The notes under the pieces were generated by a model. That model searched no databases, had not been told where the DNA came from, and saw only the letters and a list, made by a program, of their open reading frames with translations. From Lucifuga dentata (taxonomy: Eukaryota > Chordata > Actinopteri > Ophidiiformes > Bythitidae), in contig VXCM01001242.1 in assembly GCA_014773175.1 (NCBI GenBank), positions 124,001 to 188,000 on the forward strand: DNA of 64,000 nucleotides, read 5' to 3'. A program made the position numbers and the translations under genes. How positions within the stretch are numbered: the stretch's first letter is position 1; every line of letters starts with the position of its first letter. Of the stretch, positions 27,601 to 37,367 are shown one piece after another.

Positions 27601-29061
27601 ATCAGAAAACACACATAGTGGCACATGGAACAGGATCCCACTATGTATAGAGACAGTCCAAGTCAAATAATAGACATAGCACTTTAACAGCACTCCAGAT
27701 GTATTTCAGTATTAGAATATAACATATTAGGCTCCTGCAATTTTTGCCAACAAAAGTCAAAGAGTTTAAAAGTTTGAGTTATAGAGGGGGAAATCATTTT
27801 GTGTGTTAACAGCATCAATAAATATTACTGTAATAATTTTATTGGCTTAAAGTCTCTGACAGTGATAGCATTTTCCAATTTTAAGTTCTAAATGTTGGTT
27901 TTGGGGCAATCCTTCTGTTTACTTGGGGGAACACAGACAGCACTTTTCACGAATATAAACTGATCAATGCAACGCTACACTTCTCCTGACACTGACGCCC
28001 TTGTTCTGTGACTTTCCGTTATGAAAAATGCACGAGCAAAAACACAGTGACATCATTGTGAGTGTCCGATGACATCACCGGTCCTTTTTAGACTGTTTAC
28101 ACTTGTGATTCAGCTCTGAAACACATCAGCGACACCTTAGAAACAGCCTAAAACAAAACAAAATGACCAAACATGCAACTTCAAATGCATCAGCAACATT
28201 TGGAAGCTTTTCCTACTGATTAAAGAGGTGAAATATGCAGCAGCTGCTGTTGTCTGTTCTCTGTGCTCTGTTCTTCTCCCAGTGCAACCTGTGGTGTAAT
28301 TAATTGTAATAAACACGTGTTAGCCTCTATTAGCCTTATTCAAATTACCTTGACTTGACTCGATCGAAGGTCAGCTCTCACAGCAGGCCTCCCTTTTGCA
28401 TTCAGAGAGGTTCTCTGCACTGCACCTCTCCAGTGCTCCAACTATCAAACCAGTTATTCTACCTGTTGTCTCTACTTGCTTGTACAGCCAGTACAAATCT
28501 GCCTTTGACTCCTAATCTTTCCCATGAAATCAGCCTACATACACATGCAGGCAAAAACCCACAAGTTACCTTTTGCTCAACAAGTCCGGACTGGTATTAA
28601 TCCCTAAGATTCCAGGGAATCTTCAGGAGAAAGGTGCAAATATCACCTTCATTTCATTTCCACTCCTTTGTCTGATCTGTGTTTCCTTCATTCTCCTTCA
28701 TTCTCCTTGTGCAGCTGGTGTTCCTGCTGTCTGCTGATCTAGATCTGCATGTCTGTGTCTTTGCCGTTTGCCTCTCTAAGCCTCGTGGGTCTATATCACA
28801 GAGACACACCTGAAACGGAAGCTAAGCCCAGCCCCCTCTGAGCCTGCATCACCTGGGCACACCCATGACACACACACACACGCACACGCATGCACGCGTA
28901 TAAGCAAACAAGGAGAGGGTTGAGAGTTGACACTGACTGGCTGACACTCGTTTTCAGTTAGTCACTGTTCACACATGTAAAAGACCCTCATTGATAAACA
29001 CAAACACATGAATGAGCGCTGGCCTGCACACACACACACACACACATGCACACAACACATA

Positions 29062-29099
<38 letters not shown>

Positions 29100-29620
29100 A
29101 GAGACAAACCCTGAAGCTATTTCCAGAACAATGAGACCTCTCTTTCAATCTCTCCTCTCCTCCATCCTGCTCTTTTCCTTTGTAAATCTAAGCCTCCCCA
29201 TGCTGATAAACCAGTTTGACTGAGTATCCTGTTTAGTACCACACAGGGTAGCAAAACTGCAGTTAACGAAGTAAGTTCAGTAGCAACTTTGACAGCCTTC
29301 CTATGAGTATTTGAATGCATGGGCAAGTGTGTGTGAGTGATCTGTTGTTTTGTGATCAGAGGTGATAAAATCTGAGACAGTGATTAAACTGGGAAGCCTG
29401 TTGTGTTTATTTAAAGGGCCAGTGACACTTTGAAGCCATGTTATATTAGCATGTCAACAAGCACATACTCCAGTCTACAAACTCAACCTTTACACTCACC
29501 AAAAGGTAAATTCTGCTAATGTAAGTTCCTGTTTAACCAACCGAGGTGCAGGGTGCTGATTAAGAAATCCTGAAGTCTAAATGTTTGTTTGTCATGGAAA
29601 TTAGTGAAACAGCTAGTCAT

Positions 29621-29675
<55 letters not shown>

Positions 29676-32600
29676 TTTTCTGTAACTTTGCTATGCAGAA
29701 TAACTTTACATATGCTTAATGAACAAAACTCAAACTGCAAAGATAAGCTACTTCAGTCTCTCTTGTTGCTACTTTGTAATCTAAGAGCAGTAAATATTTA
29801 TTGAGACAATCCAGAGCTGAGTAAACCATTTAAAATGTCATGATCTACATATTCTAGTTCAATGGTTCTCAAGCTGTGAAATATGTACCACTGGTGGTAC
29901 TTGAAGCTCTTCGTTTTGGTGCTCCAGGTGACTGGAAATTGCTGCAGAGAACCAAAACTATTGAGATCTATTGAAATTCTTATATTATTCACAAATAAAA
30001 TGGTTCTTAATGAAGTAGATCTTAAGTGAAATGATTATTCTCTTTTAATTAAGAATCTTAACTTTTGTTAAAAATAGCCAAACTTGTCCACACTATGTGC
30101 ACACTACATACATCCATTCTACATGAGTGTGAGTAACTTTTCACGCTGATAGTATTAAATGCTGCACTTAATTTCATGACATGACACATGCACATATGAG
30201 GCTATTTTATATTTCTGGGAGTTGGTGGCTTGTTAGTGAGGTGGTGCTTTGATGCATCAATTTACTCAGATATGGACTTAAATCTTCTAAGCAATAAAAC
30301 TTTATATTTTATGTAAACCAGCAGTTGTGGTGGAAAGTGAAAGCTTGTGGTGAAATCAATAATTAATAACAGAAGACAAAAGACAGACTGAGAAATCTGT
30401 CCTGCTCTGTTCCATTCTGCTTAACTGACAGTGAAAGTGCACAGCAAACCTGTCAAAAGCGTAACGTGGGAATTAGATGTGTGTTACATCATCAGCGTTG
30501 CTACACAGAGCAGCTATTGTAGCTTGTGCTGCGAATCCAGGTAATTAGTGGCATGATTAACAGCAGCAAGGAGCTAATGAGTCTCAAAGAGATAAACAGA
30601 ACTTATAACCACACTCTAAATATAGTTCATTTATATATAACATACTGTAATTTCCCCTCACGGTAACATTCTCACCTCAGAATTATAAAAGAGTAAAAAT
30701 GATTCAAAGCTGTATCTGAATAGTTGCTTTCATTTTTTTTGCAAAGTCATTCTGAATAAAATTAATTAAACAAAATTAAAATTTGGCCTCCTAAAAAAAA
30801 CTTGTGAAATGCTCCTTTTTAGGGTTTTGTCAAATCTTTGCCACTGTTGAGTGGTAATTGTATTTTTTTTGGTTAATTTCACTTTAAATTTTGAGTTTTG
30901 AACAGTCTTACATGCACACTATATCAGATTTTTTTTTTTTTGGCTGTTCCGCAATTAAGGTAAAAATGCAAGTACACAGTACATGGATGGAATTAAGAGG
31001 AATCTGCAGTTCTGAGAATATACATGAAAAGTTGCATAATCACATCAGCATGAGAAGAGTCTGTGTCTACATGTGAGGAATTGCATGAGGCTTACTCCAG
31101 TTGTGCATAAATCAATTTACAATCACATACTGTAATCTAAGTCTTATGTTAATCAGAATAAGTTTATGGTGTTTATCTGACATTAAAAAAAATCTATTTA
31201 TTACCTTATTTGTACTTTAACTCTTTGGTCATATTTGGATTATGGCAATAATCTGTAGTTTGTGGCCAAATCTAATTGCAAACCCCCAGGAGGGCTTTAT
31301 CAGATACCAAAGAGAAACTCAACCTTTGGTCTGTTTCCTTGCTGACATAACCTGACATGTTGACATTCTTCAGAAAGTATACACATATTCAGTGAAGCAT
31401 CTGTTGATGTCACAGTTCTGCATGTCTGATCTCCTACTCACCTGCCATTTCTGCCTGCCTGGTCCTCAGCTACTCACCTGCCATTTCTGCCTGCCTGGTC
31501 TTCAGCTCCTCACCTCAGTTCATCAGCCTGATTCACTTCAGGTTTGGACGCTGTCACTAATTAGCACCTATTAGGCATGGATTTAAGCCCCAGTCTCACA
31601 CTCACCCATTGCCAGATTGTTCTTTGCCATCTCCGATGCAAGACATTCCAGTGTTTATTTGTGGAATGACATTCTGTTACTGACCTGGCCTGTCTTGGAC
31701 TACCCTGCTTGTCGTTTCCCTGGAAACCACCTCTGCCTTCTGTCCCCGACTCCGATTCCTGTCCCTGGGCCTGGGTTCCCCGTCTGTCAGTCTCTGTGTA
31801 AACGCTTTGTCCTGCCTGTTGGTCTGCCTGCTTCTGTATTGGGTAGTGGACTCTATTAAAGAACTTAACCTGTCAGCGTTGTACTGTGTGCTGCATTTGG
31901 GTCCAAACCCCACCCGTCACAGNGAACTTAACCTGTCAGCGTTGTACTGTGTGCTGCATTTGGGTCCAAACCCCACCCGTCACAGCTGATGGTATGAGAC
32001 CAGGCTGAATCTGGGTCACAGAGGTCAGCCTTTCTGTGGAAAAACTTTTCCAAGTGTATAGTTGTCTGTAATTTAGAGCTGAGCTGCCTCAGAGAATATT
32101 GATTATAGGCCAGCATAATGGCTGACATGAGGAAATCCTGACTATAAAAAAAAACAGCAAAAAAAAAAAAAGTATATACAGTAGCTCAAGTAGCTCAATA
32201 TAGTATATTCAGTAGCTTTTTTCAAAGCATAAATTGTTATTTTTCACATGTGATCCAGGCTTAACGCTCTGTTTATGTATTTTGCAAGATGGGATTTTCA
32301 TTTAAGACCCAATGCTGCCTTTTCTTCAGGTTCCCCCTCCCCCAGCTGCTATACAGGAAGTGTATAATAAGTGGAGACAAACACAGGAAGCAGGACGTGC
32401 TGTCGTGTTGCGATGCTATTTTTCTTCCCCTCTCCTTCCATCACAACTCGAGGCTGTGTCAACCTCGCCTGAACAACTACGTCAGCTGCTGGACACACCA
32501 GAAAAGCACCAGGCAGGAAACGGTCTCTCCATCTTCACCTCCTGCCTTTTAAGATTCACTTCCAAAACTCCAAAAACAACCAATTTCAGCCTTTTTTCCC

Positions 32601-34392
32601 TAAAATAAGTCCATGCAGGGGTTTGAGAAAACTTTGAAGAAACAGACACACCGCTAACACTCTACTTACAACAAACACAAGTCTTCCCCTCACACAGAGG
32701 TCATAAATATATCTTCTGAGGCTTTATTTAAAGAAAACCATTGTTATTTTTCAGCGCTGTACAACCCTGACCCCTTCCTTCCTATCTTTCTCTCCGCTAT
32801 GCTTCTCATGCTTTCATCTCTATATCCCTCAGTGCCCGTTATCTACTCTCTTTCAAGTTAAACTCAGCGGTATTCTCCTTATGGGAAAAATCTTCTCTCA
32901 GAAATGCTTAATATCATCAGTCTGTGATGCTCACTGTGATTCGTGACTTATTTTGTGAGTCAGAGGTGGATTTTACTTTCTTTCATTTTACTTTCTTTGA
33001 TGTTTGAGCCCATTATATACAGTACAACCTGCACATACATTACCTGACTGACAACCAATTTCTCTTAATTGCAACCAAATGTAGATGATGCAAGCAGACA
33101 TCACCTCTGGGTGGTCCTGTAAAATGTGATGGCATTTAAGCAGCCAAGAGTTTGACAATATATAATATATTGTATGTACTATACAATATTCATGCATAAT
33201 GTTAATATTCTAACAAAAATTTAGGTATTCTCCTGTAATCATGGCTGTCATCAGCCAATCAGCATGACTGTCTACTGTATCACTGTGTGTATTTTGTTGG
33301 AGATCCAGATGCAGATAAAAAAAAAAAGAAAATTCTAAACATTTTCTATTATCAAAAGCAAAACTTCTTTTTTTTAGCCCCTGGGAGTTTCTTGAGGTTG
33401 TGTGTGAAGAAGAACCAAAGGCCTGTGAGCAGATCATGTGTGGCTGTTTCAGGCAAGGGCAAGAGCTGGGTAAGAGTTGGTCTCAACGTGGCTATTACAG
33501 AGGTCTGAAGTTTATGGGACTAGAAATTAATCATGTCCTAAAAGAAAATTGAAAAAAGAACTTGCAGTAACACAATAGAATACCACAACTGTGTGTGAAA
33601 TTCACACTGTGACCCTCTGAAAAGTGCTGATAAGGTTTGGCGACCTCGCTACGAAGCTATTACACATTAACAGAGGTGAAAGATCGTGAGAAATTACCCC
33701 TCTACCATAAACTTACCAACTTCCTCTGGCCCATATTACAGACTTTACACTTACAACTAATAAGCATTTCCCTAACAAAAAGAAACAAGTGGCATTTAAA
33801 GGACCATACCTGTGATTTTGCATATTTGAACCCAATAAATAAAACAACCATTATAATACTGGAGCAATAAATATTTGATTTTTTTCCCTACCTTCCACAC
33901 TGCCATTGCTTTCAGTTCATTCCAGTATGCTATAAAAATCAATTTATAGAGATTTGAAACATGCATGTTTGAGATAATCCATCACAGCAACTTATATAAA
34001 ACATTTTTGTCGAAGTAACATAATTTTAGTATTTCAACATGGATTCAACACAGAGCTACACAAGAGAAAATGTGTGTCTCCACCAGGGAATATAGGCCCA
34101 GGAGAAGATGGCTTTTACAGAGAAATTAAAATGACCATGGCTTCTACAATCATATGTAAGTGTCAGCAGGTAAAACATTGAATGCAAAGCTGCCGATATG
34201 GTCCTTTAAATTCTGGAAAAGCTGAATGACATTATTCCCTGTAAGTTTAAAAGTTTTACTATGCAAACTACAATGTTATTATGTTGTCCTGAGTCTCCAT
34301 GTACCAAAAATTAAAGCTATATTTCAACTACGGCTCTGGAAGAATTTATTCAGTTTGTGGAAAAACAGTGCTTGGGCTGCCTTAATAGAAAG

Positions 34393-34423
<31 letters not shown>

Positions 34424-34881
34424 TCTTCCCCTCTGTCTGTTTGGATCACACTGAATCTATTCCCTCAGGCTTCTCCAAAATTCAGCTGACCGCATCTGCT
34501 GTTTATCCAAGAAACTGGTAGTTGAACTCAGCTGTGTGGTTTCATGGAGGACTGCTCGAAGTATTCTGTTTTCCAGGATTTCCAAATAAAGGAATCTCCT
34601 AATCCTCCTTTCAGTCACATCACTTCAACTAAACTTTATGAACAAACAAAAAGCTGGTAAAACACACAGGATGACAAGAAATGATGGGTGTGTTTCATTG
34701 TGGTGAAAGAAAACACTCTCACCTGGGACCTGTCCAGTTCATTGCTGCTGCTCCCCTTTCCTGATTGGCTGCTCAGGGCTCCACTGTCAGGTGGTAAGGG
34801 CCGATAGCCAATAAGGGGCACGCTGCTTGACTCCACCCCCGGCAGGTCGTATCCACCCGCTCGCATATTACGGGGAAGCAT
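6533..34881 (-). CDS. rgl2: Ral guanine nucleotide dissociation stimulator-like 2 (RalGEF), 19 coding exons
   Basis: This gene encodes a guanine-nucleotide exchange factor that activates Ral GTPases downstream of Ras at membranes. The family is RalGDS/RGL. Joining 19 exons on the minus strand gives 2,217 nt with all phases closed, encoding 738 residues (human RGL2 is 777). The order is: N-terminal tail starting MLPR as in human RGL2; REM domain about residues 100-220; CDC25-type RasGEF domain about 245-510, with QRARLLEKWI, FSSLYAIVSAL, VPYLGIFLTDL and NGYINFDKRR; a Ser/Pro linker with SHRRSASCG, also present in human RGL2; and a Ras-association domain about 615-705. It ends FPRIKAKGRRLVRTLF, very like the human C-terminus. 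The start is the ATG at 34,881, just inside an exon whose 5' end is an acceptor, so at least one noncoding exon lies upstream. Ral is the expected substrate from family knowledge. RGL1 is less likely because of the N- and C-termini and the phf1 neighbour. Confidence 0.93.
7268..7382 (-). CDS. rgl2: rgl2 coding exon 18 (RA domain)
   Basis: Residues 641-679, VTSNDKTPTVISSALEKHNQ ... YELIQLLPEGK. It is the middle of the Ras-association domain, aligning with VTSQDKAPSVISRVLKKHN and YELVQLLPG of human RGL2. The acceptor is TCCCTCAG|GTG and the donor AAAG|GTAAAG. Confidence 0.93.
7591..7815 (-). CDS. rgl2: rgl2 coding exon 17 (Ser-rich linker and start of RA domain)
   Basis: Residues 566-640. It begins HMRSPSVSCLD (human HMKWPSVSSLD), contains KSHRRSASCG (human RGHRRSASCG) and ends in the first RA strand IQIIRIRMDLQDGNLYRSIL. 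The acceptor is AAATTCAG|CAC and the donor CTG|GTACTA. The RRSAS motif suggests a basophilic kinase site, as inference. Confidence 0.92.
8706..8799 (-). CDS. rgl2: rgl2 coding exon 16
   Basis: Residues 534-565, LSSSQTSLAGDSDSLLDFPS then PVNNLLSKLAK. The end corresponds to the PLLTRLAQ of human RGL2. The donor is AAG|GTAATG. The acceptor TTGACAG|CC is preceded by a long (TG)n tract instead of a normal pyrimidine tract. The length, 94 nt, is not a multiple of three. Confidence 0.84.
8818..8867. repeat. (CA)n microsatellite at the 3' splice site of rgl2 exon 16
   Basis: About 25 CA units lie about 20 nt from the acceptor; in transcript sense they form a (UG)n tract upstream of the exon. Confidence 0.9.
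9040..9586 (+). mobile_element. TTAA MITE subfamily A, copy A3
   Basis: TTAA-flanked, A-type ends, in rgl2 intron 15. A short deletion removes part of the right inverted repeat. Confidence 0.72.
9919..9968. repeat. (TC)n microsatellite
   Basis: Pure TC repeat of about 25 units in rgl2 intron 15. Confidence 0.9.
10131..10152. repeat. (TG)n microsatellite beside the 5' splice site of rgl2 exon 15
   Basis: About 11 units; the transcript reads (CA)n starting 8-9 nt after the exon 15 donor. Confidence 0.85.
10160..10246 (-). CDS. rgl2: rgl2 coding exon 15
   Basis: Residues 505-534, SYRLSNEIEAPCETNPRVVT then PTVIITQCP, aligning with the HRVSCEVE ... PTLVISQ segment of human RGL2. It is 87 nt with acceptor CTGTCGCAG|T and donor CCAGA|GTAAGC. 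In transcript sense a (CA)n run begins 8-9 nt into the downstream intron. Confidence 0.82.
10334..10455 (-). CDS. rgl2: rgl2 coding exon 14 (end of RasGEF domain)
   Basis: Residues 465-505, EFEVLAQIRLLQTSCKHCVF ... MKWYHSVPTLTEED. It matches the EFEVIAQIKLLQ and LTEEE blocks of RGL1 and RGL2 that end the catalytic domain. The acceptor is GTTAACAG|GAA and the donor GACAG|GTAAGT. Confidence 0.9.
10885..11467 (+). mobile_element. TTAA MITE subfamily B, copy B3
   Basis: TTAA on both sides with B-type ends. It lies between exons 13 and 14 of rgl2, ending about 30 nt from the donor of the 33-nt exon 13. Confidence 0.72.
11497..11529 (-). CDS. rgl2: rgl2 coding exon 13 (33-nt microexon)
   Basis: Residues 454-464, NGYINFDKRRR, identical to the human RGL2 NGYINFDKRRK block except the last residue. 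It is phase 0-0 with acceptor TTTGCAG|AAT and donor CGG|GTGAGT. Transposon sequence lies on both sides: a complete B element ends 26-30 nt beyond the donor and a B end-fragment lies about 80 nt upstream. Confidence 0.92.
11609..11646. mobile_element. B element right-end fragment
   Basis: TTAAACATGCAAAAACACTGG followed by TATGGTCC and TTTAA, a short remnant of the B inverted repeat between rgl2 exons 12 and 13. Confidence 0.5.
11739..11825 (-). CDS. rgl2: rgl2 coding exon 12 (RasGEF core, PYLGxFLTDL)
   Basis: Residues 425-453, SSTQGTVPYLGIFLTDLTML then DTAVKDRLD. P-Y-L-G is a CDC25 signature. Two acceptors lie 5 nt apart; only CACAG|TCCAGC keeps the phase. The donor is GAT|GTAAGT. Confidence 0.93.
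13093..13702 (+). mobile_element. TTAA MITE subfamily A, copy A4
   Basis: Full-length, TTAA-flanked, in rgl2 intron 11. The right flank (13,707 to about 13,999) resembles the right half of family D, with TCTGATTGGCCAG and GAGGGGAAAATAACA. Confidence 0.75.
14018..14074 (-). CDS. rgl2: rgl2 coding exon 11
   Basis: Residues 406-424, EGTAKFANFDNKMNRRLTG, similar to the EGTSKFA stretch of RGL1. It is 57 nt, phase 0-0, with acceptor CTTTCAG and donor GGG|GTAAGT. Confidence 0.88.
14819..15378 (+). mobile_element. TTAA MITE subfamily B, copy B4
   Basis: TTAA-flanked B element with AGGACCGTACCGGTGATTTT at its left end, in rgl2 intron 10. Confidence 0.7.
15889..15973 (-). CDS. rgl2: rgl2 coding exon 10
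   Basis: Residues 377-405, REAMRRYEELSEIFSDKDNY followed by SQSRELLKE, matching the IFSEEDNYSQSRELL of human RGL2. The acceptor is CTGGCAG|GGAG and the donor GAG|GTAAGC. Confidence 0.92.
16743..16846 (-). CDS. rgl2: rgl2 coding exon 9 (RasGEF core)
   Basis: Residues 343-377, ECRARKNFSSLYAIVSALQS then NPIHRLRRTWQETD. This is the N-F-[ST]-S-x-[YF]-A-[IV]-[VI]-[SA]-[GA]-L block conserved in CDC25 domains. The acceptor is TCACCAG|GAG and the donor GACAG|GTCTGT. Confidence 0.92.
16917..16940. repeat. (TG)n microsatellite
   Basis: TG run in rgl2 intron 8, about 70 nt upstream (in transcript sense) of the exon 9 acceptor; the transcript reads (CA)n. Confidence 0.85.
17412..17627 (-). CDS. rgl2: rgl2 coding exon 8 (RasGEF core)
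   Basis: Residues 271-342. It begins ELFVRLVPYHCLGSLW and contains SVRATVRQFNKLANAVLAS and QRARLLEKWISVAE, near-identical to human RGL2 over the QFNK and LLEKWI blocks. It is phase 0-0, 216 nt, with acceptor ATCAG|GAG and donor GAG|GTGAGT. Confidence 0.93.
17765..17841. mobile_element. B element right-end fragment
   Basis: Matches the last about 75 bp of B (GTCAGTAACGTGACATAGTATTTATTGGGC type), ending GATCC then TTTAA. Confidence 0.5.
18214..18323 (-). CDS. rgl2: rgl2 coding exon 7 (RasGEF domain start)
   Basis: Residues 234-270, with ILGFPAALIAEQLTKIEM, the entry helix of the CDC25 domain (human VLVFLADHLAEQLTLLDAE). The acceptor is TTCACAG|GT and the donor ATG|GTGAGT. Confidence 0.88.
18679..18863 (-). 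CDS. rgl2: rgl2 coding exon 6 (REM domain, second part)
   Basis: Residues 172-234, with AVCTVFSTWLSEYPEDFQSL, matching the STWLASHPEDF core of human RGL2. The acceptor is CCCTGCAG|AGC. Two in-frame donors lie 12 nt apart (CCCTG|GTGCTT at 18,679 and TACAG|GTCATA at 18,667). Both give phase 1, so the exon may be four codons longer. Confidence 0.85.
20672..21255 (+). mobile_element. TTAA MITE subfamily A, copy A5
   Basis: TTAA on both sides (ATG|TTAA and TTAA|CAG), near-consensus, in rgl2 intron 5. Confidence 0.75.
21511..21674. repeat. long (CA)n microsatellite with a 15-N gap
   Basis: CA repeats on both sides of N at 21,584-21,598, so the true length is unknown. In transcript sense it is a (UG)n tract just downstream of the rgl2 exon 5 donor. 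Confidence 0.95.
21693..21749 (-). CDS. rgl2: rgl2 coding exon 5 (57-nt exon inside REM domain)
   Basis: Residues 153-172, (R)LENPPGGSERSHTRQSFN(K). The acceptor has a strong pyrimidine tract (TTTTTTCTTTCTTGTTCTCAG) and the donor is CAA|GTGAGA. The length is a multiple of three, so skipping keeps the frame. The protein join DRLE...NKAVCTVFSTWL matches the DRLE...VAISVLSTWL region of RGL2. A very long (TG)n tract, in transcript sense, starts within about 20 nt of the donor. Confidence 0.78.
22641..22900. repeat. hAT-like interspersed repeat fragment
   Basis: It begins CAGGGTCGGATGGCCATCGG, a start that resembles a common teleost hAT-type repeat as I recall it, and ends CTCTGGCCATCC. There is no coding capacity. 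It lies in rgl2 intron 4. Confidence 0.45.
23278..23444 (-). CDS. rgl2: rgl2 coding exon 4 (REM domain, first part)
   Basis: Residues 98-153, with AGTEEKLVLHLLHSFSM and FITIFLSTYRSFTSTKKVLD, typical of a RasGEF N-terminal (REM) motif. The acceptor CTCCAG|TCC keeps phase 0 with exon 3. I chose donor GACAG|GTTGGG because it joins exon 5 to give DRLEN, matching DRLEA in human RGL2. A competing donor 11 nt downstream (GAGAG-type site before GTTTGC) would change the phase. Confidence 0.85.
24248..24331 (-). CDS. rgl2: rgl2 coding exon 3 (acidic segment before REM)
   Basis: Residues 70-97, containing VVEEEEDGMIYTVVIKQQ, which aligns with the EEEDGAVFTV segment of human RGL2. It is phase 0-0 with acceptor CCCTGACAG and donor ATG|GTAAGA. 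Confidence 0.85.
24856..24903 (-). CDS. rgl2: rgl2 coding exon 2
   Basis: Residues 54-69, VDPSPMKTTWYCPLDL. It is a 48-nt, phase 0-0 exon with acceptor CCCTCAG|GT and donor CTG|GTAAGA. It is separated from exon 1 by an intron of about 9.8 kb. Confidence 0.75.
25383..25640 (+). repeat. common teleost LINE/SINE-tail-type dispersed repeat
   Basis: GCATGTTCTCCCTGTG, then CCTCCGAAGACATGCAGGTT, GGCGACCTGTCCAGGTGTAC and GGGATAGGCTCCAGC. This block order is widespread in fish genomes as I recall it. The copy is degenerate. Confidence 0.65.
27164..27199. repeat. poly-A tract with an N
   Basis: Homopolymer interrupted by one N at 27,181; the length is unreliable. Confidence 0.8.
29029..29097. repeat. 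(CA)n microsatellites
   Basis: Two CA runs separated by a short imperfect segment, in rgl2 intron 1. Confidence 0.85.
29621..29675. repeat. (GATA)n tetranucleotide array
   Basis: About 13 units of TAGA/GATA in rgl2 intron 1. Confidence 0.93.
30885..31255. repeat. family C interspersed repeat, copy C1
   Basis: It shares a series of blocks with 49,990-50,370: AGTACATGGATGGAATTAAGAG, TCTGCAGTTCTGAG, AGAGTCTGTGT and TATGGTGTTTAT. No coding frame is present and the class is unknown. Confidence 0.45.
31424..31510. repeat. two-unit minisatellite
   Basis: The 33-bp unit CTCACCTGCCATTTCTGCCT... repeats in tandem with two differences. Confidence 0.7.
33800..34205 (+). mobile_element. TTAA MITE subfamily B, copy B6 (internally deleted)
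   Basis: TTAA-flanked B ends with part of the left inverted repeat missing, in rgl2 intron 1. A separate B left-end scrap lies at about 33,001-33,062. Confidence 0.62.
34393..34422. repeat. (CA)n microsatellite
   Basis: CA run about 300 nt downstream (in transcript sense) of rgl2 exon 1. Confidence 0.85.
34723..34881 (-). CDS. rgl2: rgl2 coding exon 1 (start codon)
   Basis: Residues 1-53, beginning MLPRNMRAGGYDLPGVESSS and ending ELDRSQ. The ATG occupies 34,881-34,879. The exon extends upstream to an acceptor (CTCCACAG) ending at 34,893, so 34,882-34,892 is 5' UTR. The donor is CCCAG|GTGAGA at the low-coordinate end. The shared MLPR start with human RGL2 supports this start codon. Confidence 0.85.
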
Positions 34882-36431
34882 GGTGACAGGTGCTGTGGAG
34901 AAGATCATACAGGTAAACAGGTGCAGGTTATTTCATGGTTCCACAGGATGAAATTAATAACATGAAACCCCTCAGAGAAATATATTGACAGTTTGCTGGG
35001 TTGGAATGAGCGAGAAAGCTCAGTGACACCCGACTGATACCAAATTTTTGAGGACAATATCAATACCGATATTGATATTTGAGAGCTAAAAAAATCTCTT
35101 AATATTATCTGATATTCAATTTTTACGTATAAACAATTTGGCATGGATCCTTCAAATTTGGTTTCTAAAGAGCTGTGACAAAGATATCGAGGGTATTTTA
35201 CAGTTCAGCAATAAACTTTCAAGGTGATAGCAACAGTAAACGTCACTATAAACATCACTGGAAAACAAAATATTATGTAAGATTTCTATAGCTAATAACA
35301 AATACAACAAAACTATTCAACTTCAATTAAGAAAACATAAATATGTTATTTTGGGATCTATAACACTGTGATCCATTGTACTCAGAACTCGGAAAAGCTT
35401 TGGATCTTGCAATGAAAGGGTAATGAAACGGTAATTCAACTTGGAATTCCCAGTCATGATTCCCAAACCTGATTTTATTTAATATATAGCTTTTATTCAT
35501 GTAGATTATCTATAGATCTTTTTAACAATCAGAGACTTTCCAAGCAAATATAAACTTGCTGTGAAAATCCACAATTTTCTGAACAGACATGAACACATTT
35601 CTATCAGAACTTGGATGAATCAACTTGGATCTTTCAAAATTCCAAGTACAATGGATCACAGCATAAGTACATTTTATCCTATTTTTTAATATTGTTTATA
35701 AACTTTCTTTTCTTTTTCCTCTTAAGAATTTACATTTAAGCTTGTGTAAATAACATGTTTTGTTGTCAAGGAATGTTACCTTGAATACTTTCATATCTGA
35801 TTTAAAGGCAAACTATGCAAATATGTGGCCAATAAAACATTTATGTACTTAAAAATATCAGATAACATATACACAGATATCACTATACTGTATATCTGAT
35901 AAACCCAAACCAGATGATATATCAGCCCTTTAATAAATGAGGAAGAAGTAAAAGATAACATTTATAATCTATTCTGTTGCTACTTTCTATGTAAGTCATT
36001 CTGGAACAGAGTGACACACATTTTTCATGTGAAATGTAGATAATTATTAATAATTATATGAATAATACATACACACCAATCACTTTCATTTCAGTGTTGG
36101 AGTCTCTCTCTTATGAACTCCTTTTAAATTCCCTGAAACTGTCATATGCTGTTGGACAGCATAAGAGTTACTGCTCTTTAACAATCATTATATAGCATCC
36201 TATGTGCAGAAGTCCAAGACGTTCTAAACCAAAGGAATACTCCAACACATTAATAAAGGCAGCATGGAGGATATTCGGTAGTTAATTTGTTTAACATATT
36301 CATTTTTCCCCACAGCAGGTCAGGATTTGCATGTTAACTCCTCCTTTCATTTCCTCTTTCCCTTTCTTTGGTATGTGGCCTGCCATGAAGATAGACATCA
36401 GGTAAACACTGTTTCAGGAAGAGCGGTGCAG

Positions 36432-36436
<5 letters not shown>

Positions 36437-36481
<45 letters not shown>
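36437..36481. repeat. (GA)n microsatellite
   Basis: GA run of about 22 units in the presumed 5' UTR intron of rgl2. Confidence 0.9.
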
Positions 36482-36483
<2 letters not shown>

Positions 36484-37367
36484 AGGATGTAGATACACAC
36501 TATAACCACCATGGGAAACTGGACCATAGAGGCTACATGTGATTATGCTCAGCTGAGCCATCAAGCAGTATTCCTGACATTACTAAATGCTGTATGTGCT
36601 GCAGTTTCCTCTGATACAGCAAATGGTGCAGAATGGCTGGAAGTTGGCCGAAAAGCCCACAGGTTCAATTCCCTTAAGAGCTTCTAATGAGTTTCTCTAA
36701 GTGAAAATGTCCTCAGAGAAATGTGTTGGACCCCCTGCTGCTCACTCACAGCAGAGCAGCTAAAAAAACCTGGCACATACTTTCCATTGAGCTTTTGTCT
36801 CAGACTCCTGCAGCTCCATGGCTTTCTTTTTTTTTCTTGCCTCTTTCTTACATAATAACTCATAATTCCTACAGATATTGAATTCTGTTTCACTATATTC
36901 CGGCTCATTTGATTCCAGATGAAAACATGTCAAAAATTGCAGTTTATGCCTTGACCAACGGTTAACCAGATGTCTGAAAGTCTGCTATTCACTGTCTCGG
37001 ACCAAAGCAAACAGCCAACATATGACTGAAGTGTACACACACATACATGCACACACACACACATGCAACTGTAACTAGGTTACAGTTAAGTCACACCCCA
37101 TAATTCTCTTTTTCTGCTCAACAAACCCAGCCATGGGGTGGTGCTATATTGACTGCATGCAGATCATCTCACAATATAGGCTGAATGTTCAGATTAAATC
37201 CTTGCGGTTTGAAAGTTTGTGCATATATTGAAACACACAGCAGAGAGATGATGATGATGGTGATGATGATGATGATAATGATTGTAAGATATTCAAAGAC
37301 CTGACGTTAAAAAAGGCGATTGGATTACAAAAGCAGAGCAAGAGAGACGTAGGAAGCTGATACTCAC

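Larger units (their letters stand above)
24904..34722. other. rgl2: rgl2 intron 1 (about 9.8 kb)
   Basis: No coding exon is recognised. It holds a LINE/SINE-tail-like repeat (25,383-25,640), poly-A with an N (27,181), CA runs, a GATA array, a family C repeat, an assembly duplication (31,923), a two-copy minisatellite and a B element (33,800-34,205). Regulatory elements cannot be recognised from sequence alone. Confidence 0.6.
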